10,934 nt of DNA from the NCBI GenBank assembly GCA_026770585.1, contig MU646397.1, positions 73,256 through 84,189 on the forward strand, written 5' to 3'. Below, in pieces: positions 7,401 to 10,934 of this stretch. Position 1 is the first letter of the stretch, and each line of letters opens with the position of its first letter. Source of the stretch: Baffinella frigidus (lineage: Eukaryota; Cryptophyceae; Cryptomonadales; Baffinellaceae). Both the position numbers and the translations under genes were made by a program. Below the pieces are notes generated by a model. The model searched no databases and had not been told where the DNA came from. It worked only from the letters and a program-made list of their open reading frames with translations.

Positions 7401-9980
7401 CCCAGGCCCCTACGACCTACCGTAGGAACTACCGTAGGCCTAACTACCCGGTTTTCAGTCCATTACCCTATTAAGGTGTCGGGTGACTGGGACGCAGGAG
7501 TGCACGCTGGCGGGTCACGACGGGGACGTGAACACGGTATCGTTCTCTCCTGACGGGACGCGCGTCGTCAGTGGGTCGCATGACATGCTCGTCAAGATCT
7601 GGGACGTCGCGACCGGACAGGAGGTGCGTGCGGATCCGGGTAGTTGCAGTTTTAAAAGCCTTTGATTTGTACCAGAAATGGTTAAGATGGACAGTTTCTG
7701 AGATAGAATCTATGAAGGGGCCCGATGAGATGTCCGGCCGCGACAGGAGGTGCTTACGGATCTCATCGGGCCCCTTCATAGATTCTATCTCAAAAACTGT
7801 CCATCTGAACCATTTCTGGTACAAATCGAAGACTTTTAAAACTCTAAATCTACAGAATGGCTCCAAGCCCCACTGAAATGTGAGATAGAATCTATGGAGA
7901 GACGCGATGAGATCCGGGTAGTTGCGTGCGGATCTGGGTAGTTGCGTAGGACCCTACCCTATTGCCTACCATAGGGTGCCCGTACCCGGTCTTGGTACCC
8001 TTGGATTGCGTTTCGCGCGTGCGTTGCTGCAGGTGGTCTGAAGAGAGGGTGGTGTGGCAGTTGCGCACGCTGGTAGGACACTCGGATCTTGTCCTCACGG
8101 CATCGTTCTCTCCAGACGGGACGCGCGTCGTCAGCGGGGCATACGACATGCTCGTCAAGATCTGGGACGCCGCGACCGGACAGGAGGTGCGTGCGGATCC
8201 GGGTAGTACGCAAGGAGGTGCGTGCGGATCCGGGTAGTTGCGTACGGATCCGGGCAGTTGCGCAGGACCCTACCCTATTGCCTACCGTAGGGTGCCCGTA
8301 CCCGGTCTTCGTACCCGTATCCGAAGTCGTCTGACACATGCTCGTGAAGATCTGGAACGCCGTGACCGGAGCCGAGGTGCGCAGCGTTGTGGAAGTGCGT
8401 TGCGGATGGCGATATTCACTCCGCTGTCAAGCCACCTCGGCACATATAAGACAGTCAGGACCGGGATTCCGGTCCTGGCTTTTCATTTTAAAAGTCCATT
8501 TCCTTGAGCATTCAGGTTAAAGTTTTTAAAATTGTGTCCCGTCCTCGCTCGGTAGCGGTTAGCGCGAACGAGTGTGTAAGGAACTCCCGCTTCTACCCTG
8601 GCGTGGCCTTCCGCGATGAGATTCGTTGCCAGGTGGGCTCGCTGGCACGATTTAATCTCGGCGAGTATTTCACTCAAATACGATCTGGCAACGAAAATTA
8701 CTACACACCGGATTTGTCCAGTCACGTCCGTGTAGTAATTTTCGTTGCAAATCGGATCGGAGATCCCCGAAATCGTGTTGGACTCAAATACTCGTCCGGA
8801 TGAGATTGCGTTCAGTGTGGTGAGGTACCGAACCTGCGCGGTTTTGCTCTTAAGTTGACGGATTCTCACCAGGAACTCGGGACGACAACTTTGGGATAGT
8901 CAGTTACGCTTTTTGGCTTCTGCACTGAAGGGCTGGATGCGATCCGAAAGGAAACAGGGCTTCCACACGAGGCTATCCCTGCGAACAGAATAAATGTCGA
9001 TTTTAAATTTTGGGGGGAGAATGGTCACGTACCTGCACGGAAAGCGTGTAGCTTGTCCATCTATTCGACCAAACATACCAAAATTACTACACAAATGCTT
9101 ACAATCGACATTTATTTTGTTCGCAGGGATAGCCTCGTGTGGTTTTCTGTGGGATCCGTTCTACCTAAGGGCGAGGTGTTCGCCTAGGTTGGGAGCATTC
9201 AAAACCTCAAGGACCTAAAGGCGCGTTCTTGCATTTTAAACCCAAAGGACCTGAAGGCGCGTGCTCTAGAGCTGGTGCAGGGTGTTGTCTACGCCAGCTC
9301 CTAGACGCGGGGGGGGGGGGTTGCATGTGCACACGCTGAGATGATGGTGGGTGGCGTATGGTGCAGGGTGCAGGGTGCAGGGTGCAGGGTACAGGGTGCG
9401 ATGTGCAGGGTGCAGGGCTCTGGGTGCAGGGTGACACTGACACTCTGCCTCGTGTGTGCAGATTCTGAGCCTGCAAGAGCACAACGGCCAGGGCCTCTGC
9501 CTCTGCATGATGGACGAACACGGGTCTCTCGAGAGAGGCGAAGACGGTATGCCCTTCACCTACGAGGGATGCCCCATCGGGCACACCAAAGAAGTGAGCC
9601 TGGTGCGGTTCAGCGACGACGGCCTCCACGTTATCAGCGGGAGCAGCGACCAGACAGTGCGCGTGTGGGACGTTGCGTCGGGCAGGCAGGTCCGCACGCT
9701 CGCCGGGGGGGACTTCACCCTGGTGGAGGGTCTGTCCGATCCACACAAAAAAAACCGGCACGTCCTGACGGCCCGCGGCGACATGCTTCTGATCTACGCA
9801 GGCGTCGAGGGGCAGCAGCGCGATGCGTCCTCCCGCGCGGGAGGCGCGGGAGCAGCCCCCGTGGCGTGCTTCAAGGCGCCGCAGACCATCATCACCGTGC
9901 GGTGCCACGGCTCGGTGATCTGCGTGGGGTGCATGGGTGGGGCAGTGTGTGTTTTGTCGGCGCCGTTCCTCACTGCCTGA
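4033..9980 (+). CDS. WD40 beta-propeller protein, seven exons, 629 aa
   Basis: Joined exons 4033-4407, 4609-5097, 5472-5600, 6926-7051, 7498-7623, 8061-8186 and 9462-9980 give one open frame of 629 codons plus a stop; every junction is GT-AG and phase 0. The start is the first ATG after an in-frame TGA at 3994, with G at -3 and +4. Residues 1-246 are unrecognised: a basic, glycine-rich leader, then an alpha/beta-looking region. Blade 1 is residues 247-288 and blades 2-5 are 289-457, each with GH, FSPDG, (V/A)SGS-like and IW(N/D) signatures. Exon 7 adds a blade with GH at 497 and WD at 526, then one or two degenerate closing blades. WD40 propellers are protein-interaction scaffolds without catalysis; no partner, compartment or pathway is evident. 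Exon boundaries are inferred from splice sites and frame. Confidence 0.82.
4408..4608 (+). other. Intron 1, in-frame and open
   Basis: GTGTAT at 4408 to GCGAACAG at 4608, 201 nt. It is pyrimidine- and proline-codon-rich (C runs near 4515 and 4583) and contains no stop in the gene frame, so retention would insert 67 residues. Composition differs from both flanking exons, which favours its being spliced. Confidence 0.6.
4609..5097 (+). CDS. Exon 2: linker region and blade 1 (residues 126-288)
   Basis: Continues the unrecognised N-terminal region (cysteines in [16 protein letters not shown] and CSAM; later helix-like [13 protein letters not shown]) and then encodes the first WD repeat, [16 protein letters not shown] then [19 protein letters not shown]. 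It ends ACAGGAG|GTGCGTGCGG. The same donor context ends exons 5 and 6, which shows that these blade ends share ancestry. Reading past the donor meets a stop at 5143. Confidence 0.78.
5098..5262 (+). repeat. Intron module, copy 1, with dead exon fragment
   Basis: From the exon 2 donor: two units of CGGATCCGGGTAGTTGC, then GTAGGACCCTACCCTATTGC, CCCGTACCCGGTCTTGGTAC, and at 5218 an exon-like tail starting ATGCTCGTGAAGATCTGAAA and ending GGGGCCGAG|GTGCGCGGC. The tail is the 3' third of a WD exon, with TGA in place of the TGG tryptophan codon and a shifted frame, so it cannot encode a blade. The same block occurs at 8187-8376 and, truncated, at 7911-8000. Confidence 0.8.
5263..5471 (+). other. 3' part of intron 2
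   Basis: Contains GTTCATTGTGGTGAGGTGAT (also found, with one change, near 8812), a T9 run, and GTGAGGAGAGGGTGGT at about 5353, a sequence that elsewhere lies directly before the acceptor TGTGGCAG. Here about 93 extra bases, including an open peptide at 5404-5460, separate the two. Acceptor is GTGTGGCAG at 5463-5471. Confidence 0.65.
5472..5600 (+). CDS. Exon 3: WD40 blade 2 (residues 289-331)
   Basis: 129 nt, phase 0 at both ends. Encodes [16 protein letters not shown] then [20 protein letters not shown] and NAETGAE. It is one residue longer than the other single-blade exons because of SVFEN where they have S(E/H/Y)D. GH and IW are present; the D of the usual structural tetrad is replaced within the loop. 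Flanked by GTGTGGCAG and GAG|GTGAGC. Confidence 0.85.
5744..5934. repeat. MITE-like hairpin, degraded copy
   Basis: Termini CCACACGAGAATGCT (5744) and AGCATTCTCGAGTGG (ending 5934) are near-perfect inverted repeats. Inside are GAAGTAAC and CGAGGTTAG...TTATCCTGGTACAAATTC, which match the next element in inverted layout. There is no coding capacity and no clear target-site duplication. The pattern fits a non-autonomous foldback element. Confidence 0.75.
5935..6144. repeat. MITE-like hairpin, well-preserved copy
   Basis: Termini CCACACGAGAACGCTAGAGG and its inverted partner ending at about 6143 share GCTAGAGGGGCCTATTT. Internal arms ATTTGTACCAGGATAAGGTA and the inverse of TCTTATCCTGGTGCAAAT, then AGTAACCTCG / CGAGGTTACT and CCTGG / CCAGG, carry the pairing almost to the centre. 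It directly abuts the preceding copy with no spacer. Confidence 0.82.
6295..6898. repeat. Nested palindrome of about 600 bp
   Basis: Left part: TTCCCG at 6295, CCACGCCTGGTCA, GTGGGAATTTCA, GAGGGTGGAGTAGTG, then TTCCCGGCCGCG at about 6443. Right part in reverse: TTCCCAGACC, CCACGCCAGGTCA, GTGGGAATTTCA, GAGGGTGGAGTAGTG, TTCCCGGCCGCG. Each half also holds its own hairpin: an imperfect one at about 6443-6542 and a perfect 36-bp-arm one at 6627-6731. The two inner hairpins are inverted copies of each other joined by GAACATGCCGAAC / GTTCGGCATGTTT. No coding frame. Confidence 0.85.
6627..6731. repeat. Inner hairpin with perfect 36-bp arms
   Basis: Arms 6627-6662 and 6696-6731 are exact reverse complements, beginning CCGGCCGCGGCCCAAAAATC. 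The 33-nt loop matches, in reverse, the loop of the sister hairpin at about 6443-6542. Perfect arms against diverged sister arms suggest recent correction between the arms. Confidence 0.9.
6926..7051 (+). CDS. Exon 4: WD40 blade 3 (residues 332-373)
   Basis: 126 nt, phase 0 at both ends. Encodes [16 protein letters not shown] then [19 protein letters not shown] and NAETGAE. GH, the SED aspartate and IW are all present, a textbook blade. Flanked by TTGTGGCAG and GAG|GTGCGCAGC. Reading through the donor meets a stop at 7082. Confidence 0.88.
7052..7497 (+). other. Intron 4
   Basis: 446 nt. The first half has no strong structure beyond a small palindrome AATTAGG-CCT-CCTAATT at about 7209 and an imperfect echo of GAATCAGTTTCTTTTCGATA at about 7251. 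The second half is the hairpin at 7328-7461. Acceptor GGGACGCAG at 7497 differs from the TGTGGCAG used by exons 3, 4 and 6. Confidence 0.7.
7328..7461. repeat. Hairpin with perfect 33-bp arms
   Basis: Arms 7328-7360 and 7429-7461 are exact reverse complements (GGACTGAAAACCGGGTAGTT onward). The interior is a further imperfect palindrome built from CGTAGGGCCCCTAGGACC and its inverse. GTAGG, CCTAGGACC and CCTACGGTAGG link it to the hairpin cluster at 10112-10811. Confidence 0.88.
7498..7623 (+). CDS. Exon 5: WD40 blade 4 (residues 374-415)
   Basis: 126 nt, phase 0 at both ends. Encodes [16 protein letters not shown] then [19 protein letters not shown] and DVATGQE. It ends ACAGGAG|GTGCGTGCGGATCC, identical to exons 2 and 6 at the donor. 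All WD40 signature positions are present. Confidence 0.88.
7648..7843. repeat. Foldback element with 84-bp arms
   Basis: Arms 7648-7731 and 7760-7843 are reverse complements with four mismatches, beginning AGTTTTAAAAG and ending GGGGCCCGATGAGAT. The 28-nt loop contains GGCCGCGACAGGAGGTGCTT, resembling the exon-end/donor sequence CCGCGACCGGACAGGAGGTG of this gene. A third, partial copy of the inner arm (TGAGATAGAATCTATG ... GATGAGAT) lies at 7881-7912. Confidence 0.9.
7911..8000 (+). repeat. Intron module, copy 2, truncated
   Basis: GATCCGGGTAGTTGCGTGCG, GTAGGACCCTACCCTATTGC, CCCGTACCCGGTCTTGGTAC: same order as 5100-5205 and 8225-8320, but it stops before the exon-like tail and runs into the exon 6 acceptor region. 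Confidence 0.8.
8061..8186 (+). CDS. Exon 6: WD40 blade 5 (residues 416-457)
   Basis: 126 nt, phase 0 at both ends. Encodes [16 protein letters not shown] then [19 protein letters not shown] and DAATGQE. Flanked by GTGTGGCAG and ACAGGAG|GTGCGTGCGG. Its nucleotide sequence is very close to exon 5 from TTCTCTCC to the donor, which suggests a recent duplication. Confidence 0.88.
8187..8376 (+). repeat. Intron module, copy 3, with exon fragment
   Basis: Three GGATCCGGG(T/C)AGT units, a duplicated donor context (GGAG|GTGCGTGCGG at 8187 and 8218), then the same block as copy 1. It ends with an exon-like tail from ATG 8338 ([13 protein letters not shown]) to GAG|GTGCGCAGC at 8377. The tail lacks the first two thirds of a blade and has TGA (8332-8334) in frame directly upstream, so it is a fragment and not a usable exon. 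Confidence 0.8.
8456..8477. repeat. Small perfect hairpin
   Basis: Arms CAGGACCGG (8456-8464) and CCGGTCCTG (8469-8477) with a 4-nt GATT loop. Too short to assign a role. Confidence 0.7.
8653..8805. repeat. Imperfect palindrome with 18-bp perfect core
   Basis: Core arms 8689-8706 (CAACGAAAATTACTACAC) and 8730-8747 pair exactly around a 23-nt loop. Pairing resumes outward with CGATC / GAT(C)G and CGAGTATTT (8662-8670) / AAATACTCG (8786-8794), then AATCTC / GAGATT. The right arm carries about 20 extra bases. Confidence 0.8.
8963..9142. repeat. Hairpin with 40-bp arms
   Basis: Arms 8963-9002 and 9103-9142 are reverse complements with one mismatch (CCACACGAGGCTATCCCTGC onward). The 100-nt interior has a short extra pairing, AAATTTTGG / CCAAAATT. 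Both termini read CCACACGAG, as do the hairpins in intron 3 (CCACACGAGAA), so these may share a terminal motif. Confidence 0.88.
9151..9256 (-). repeat. Inverted, decayed copy of the dispersed repeat
   Basis: Read on the minus strand it gives CCTTTAGGTCCTTGAGGTTT, then TGAATGCTCCCAACC, then GTAGAACGGATCC, matching 3226-3315 with substitutions. A second partial start unit (CCTTCAGGTCCTTTGGGTTT) precedes it at 9237-9256. It lies directly beside the 8963-9142 hairpin. Confidence 0.72.
9360..9431 (+). repeat. GGGTGCA heptamer array
   Basis: About eight loose tandem units of GGGTGCA with variants, ending about 30 bases before the exon 7 acceptor. The unit length and GGGT core match variants inside the 389-900 telomere-like array. 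Confidence 0.8.
9462..9980 (+). CDS. Exon 7: final blades and stop (residues 458-629)
   Basis: Starts in phase 0 after GTGTGTGCAG. A 36-residue linker or outer strand region (cysteines in [10 protein letters not shown]) leads to a divergent WD blade: GH at 497, [18 protein letters not shown] with WD at 526. A weaker blade follows (VRTLAGGDF to [11 protein letters not shown]), then closing strands [19 protein letters not shown]. The stop is TGA 9978-9980. This exon is more diverged than the single-blade exons, so it is probably the ancestral C-terminus, with the uniform blades added later. A possible alternative 3' end is described under 9945-10088. Confidence 0.8.
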   Translation: MLSLQEHNGQGLCLCMMDEHGSLERGEDGMPFTYEGCPIGHTKEVSLVRFSDDGLHVISGSSDQTVRVWDVASGRQVRTLAGGDFTLVEGLSDPHKKNRHVLTARGDMLLIYAGVEGQQRDASSRAGGAGAAPVACFKAPQTIITVRCHGSVICVGCMGGAVCVLSAPFLTA

Positions 9981-10111
9981 GTGCGGCGGTCTGTGCGAAT
10001 GTAGATTGAAGGCTCCCTCCCTCCCTCCCTCCCTTCCTCCCTCCCTCCCTCTCTCTCTCTCTCTCCACAGGAGTACTTTGAATTTTAAGAACACACACCC
10101 TACTGCAGTCC
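9981..10111 (+). other. Pyrimidine tract and possible alternative last exon
   Basis: A (CTCC)n then (CT)n tract at about 10013-10064 ends in CCACAG at 10070, a strong-looking 3' splice site. If joined from the GT at 9945, the frame stays in phase and ends EYFEF then TAA at 10086-10088. Otherwise this is 3' untranslated or intergenic microsatellite. No AATAAA signal is seen. Confidence 0.5.
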
Positions 10112-10245
10112 TATCCCTTAAGTGGCGAGGTGGTCAAAATTGACCGCCAAGAGGTCCTAGGCAGGTCCTGGGGCCCTACGGTAGGGCGTATGAGCCTACT
10201 GGCCACTTCAGGGATATGAACCTAGGACCCTCTGGTGGTCCTAGG
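10112..10245. repeat. Hairpin of the GTAGG family plus small palindrome
   Basis: Arms 10112-10126 (TATCCCTTAAGTGGC) and 10202-10216 pair with one mismatch. The interior has GGTCAA-AA-TTGACC and CCCTAC-G-GTAGGG. Next to it, CCTAGGACC (10221-10229) and GGTCCTAGG (10237-10245) form another perfect stem. Confidence 0.75.
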
Positions 10246-10281
10246 GGAGGGGCGTGTTCTCGAATTCGAAGTTCTCCTGTA

Positions 10282-10400
10282 CAGGGGTACCTCGTTCATA
10301 AGAAAGCGTCTGCCCCTAGGACCCTACAGTAGGCCTATGCCTAGGGACCTATGGTGGTCCTGGGGGGGGGGGGCAGATTTTTATGAGCCAAGTGCCCCTG
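10282..10400. repeat. Hairpin cluster, copy A
   Basis: Starts CAGGGGTACCTCGTTCATAA and ends in the diverged inverse TTATGAGCCAAGTGCCCCTG. The core GGACCCTACAGTAGGCCTAT runs in the opposite direction to copies B and C. It is followed by TGTAGCAGAT ... CACTTCACATCTGTA, also present after copy B. Confidence 0.8.
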
Positions 10401-10440
10401 TAGCAGATCTCTCCCTGCGTTTCCCACTTCACATCTGTAA

Positions 10441-10558
10441 AGGGGTACCTCGCTCATCAGAAAGCCCCCCCCCTCCCTAGGACCACCATAGGGCCCTAGG
10501 CATATGCCTACTGTAGAATCCCAGGGGGGGGGCGCTTTCTTGTGAGCGAGGTACCCCT
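10441..10558. repeat. Hairpin cluster, copy B
   Basis: Arms AGGGGTACCTCGCTCATCAG and the inverse of TTGTGAGCGAGGTACCCCT, with two mismatches through AGAAAGC. Core is CCTAGGACCACCATAGGGCC then CTAGGCATATGCCTACTGTA. With the 3' flank it repeats the copy A unit head-to-tail (about 160-170 bp). Confidence 0.85.
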
Positions 10559-10694
10559 GTGCCCCTGTAGCAGATTTCGCGCTGCGTCTCCAACTTCACA
10601 TCTGTACATGCACCTCACCGCCCTCCCCGAAGCTCTCTCCCCGTGTCCGCCCCGCCCCTCGCCCAACTGAGGACAAGCCCCATGCACGACTCTA
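10559..10694. other. Flank between hairpins B and C
   Basis: The first 55 bases repeat the sequence after copy A (TGTAGCAGAT ... CTTCACATCTGTA). The rest, 10614-10694, is C-rich unique sequence with no open frame of interest. Confidence 0.6.
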
Positions 10695-10811
10695 CAGGGG
10701 TACCTCGATTACAAGAAAACGTCACCCCCCTAGGACGACCATAGGGCCCTAGGCATAGGCCTACTGTAGGGTCCTACGGGGAGGCGTTTTCTTGTAATCG
10801 AGGTACCCCCG
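10695..10811. repeat. Hairpin cluster, copy C
   Basis: Arms 10697-10721 and 10785-10809 are exact 25-bp reverse complements (GGGGTACCTCGATTACAAGA onward). Core is CCTAGGACGACCATAGGGCC then CTAGGCATAGGCCTACTGTA, in the same orientation as copy B. The middle of the arm (GATTACAAGAAAAC) differs from copy B (GCTCATCAGAAAGC) on both sides together. Confidence 0.88.
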
Positions 10812-10869
10812 TACTAGCACGTCACCGTGTCGAGGTCCTGTCGCCCTGCCTGGGCGCCAGAGCCCGTGG

Positions 10870-10871
<2 letters not shown>

Positions 10872-10902
<31 letters not shown>
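10872..10902 (+). repeat. (GA)n microsatellite
   Basis: About 15 uninterrupted GA units, followed by GACAGAGG. Confidence 0.95.
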
Positions 10903-10903
<1 letters not shown>

Positions 10904-10906
10904 AGA

Positions 10907-10926
10907 GGATGAGGAGCTCCTCATCC
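10907..10926. repeat. Perfect 20-bp palindrome
   Basis: GGATGAGGAGCTCCTCATCC equals its own reverse complement, with no loop. It sits beside the GA tract at the window edge. Confidence 0.85.
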
Positions 10927-10934
10927 ATCCTCCC

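Larger units (their letters stand above)
7624..8060 (+). other. Intron 5
   Basis: 437 nt. It starts with the shared intron module (GTGCGTGCGGATCCGGGTAG), is interrupted by the 84-bp-arm hairpin, resumes the module at 7911-8000, and ends in CTGAAGAGAGGGTGGTGTGGCAG-type acceptor sequence shared with introns 2 and 3. Confidence 0.75.
8377..9461 (+). other. Remainder of intron 6
   Basis: Long 3' part of a 1275-nt intron. In order it holds a small hairpin (8456-8477), sequence shared with 1811-1869, a palindrome (about 8653-8805), a hairpin with 40-bp arms (8963-9142), an inverted copy of the dispersed repeat (9151-9256), a G12 run (9309-9320) and a GGGTGCA heptamer array (about 9360-9431). Acceptor is GTGTGTGCAG at 9461. 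Confidence 0.7.

Noticed and set aside
7881-7912. Independent regulatory site
   Set aside because: It is a partial copy of the inner arm of the neighbouring foldback element.
8338-8376. Extra WD40 mini-exon ([13 protein letters not shown])
   Set aside because: TGA lies in frame two codons upstream and no in-frame acceptor exists, so it cannot be spliced in as coding sequence.
8456-8477. Rho-independent-type terminator
   Set aside because: The stem is followed by a short T-rich stretch, but the locus is an intron of a eukaryotic gene where such terminators do not apply.
9207-10094. Minus-strand frame of 295 codons across exon 7
   Set aside because: It reads antisense through the WD40 exon, the CT tract (giving Arg-Glu-Gly runs) and the heptamer array (giving Pro-Cys-Thr runs), so it is a shadow.
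10282-10811. CRISPR-like repeat-spacer pattern
   Set aside because: There are only three units, each a palindrome, with related cores instead of unique spacers, and the context is eukaryotic.

Overview
This window is nuclear DNA from a eukaryote, most likely an alga or another free-living protist. It carries plant-type heptamer telomere-like repeats (TTTAGGG/CCCTAAA), one gene with GT-AG introns, high-GC exons in lower-GC repeat-rich DNA, and many inverted repeats. TTTAGGG telomeres occur in plants, most green algae, cryptophytes, dinoflagellates, chromerids and some other protists, so the lineage cannot be fixed from the sequence. No tRNA, rRNA, CRISPR array, transposase or reverse transcriptase was recognised.

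Layout. Bases 1-388 hold only a weak open frame. Bases 389-900 are a degenerate G-rich array (TTTAGGG, TTCAGGG, GTGTAGG variants). After a short unique spacer, 1041-1375 is a C-rich array in the opposite orientation. Together they have the head-to-head geometry expected of a telomere-telomere joint, or of a large foldback. Bases 1376-3540 are gene-poor and contain a roughly 80-bp tandem repeat with a longer dispersed extension, plus small hairpins. A 64-67 bp sequence is directly duplicated at 3541-3839.

The only convincing gene is a plus-strand WD40 beta-propeller protein, modelled as seven exons between 4033 and 9980 (629 aa). Exons 1 and 2 encode an unrecognised N-terminal region and blade 1. 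Exons 3 to 6 are each 126-129 nt, begin and end in phase 0, and encode exactly one blade each. Exon 7 encodes the last blades and the stop. The 3' ends of blades 1-5 share near-identical sequence at the donor (GAG|GTGCG or GAG|GTGAG), and several introns share duplicated modules. This suggests the propeller grew by duplicating exon-intron cassettes.

The four introns after exon 3 each hold at least one substantial inverted repeat: two abutting hairpins plus a nested palindrome of about 600 bp in intron 3, a 33-bp perfect-arm hairpin in intron 4, an 84-bp-arm hairpin in intron 5, and two different hairpins in intron 6. Downstream, 10112-10811 is a cluster of related hairpins whose arms change in concert between copies. 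The window ends with a (GA)n microsatellite and a perfect 20-bp palindrome. The main story is a modular repeat-protein gene colonised by short non-coding foldback elements, next to a relic of telomere-like sequence.
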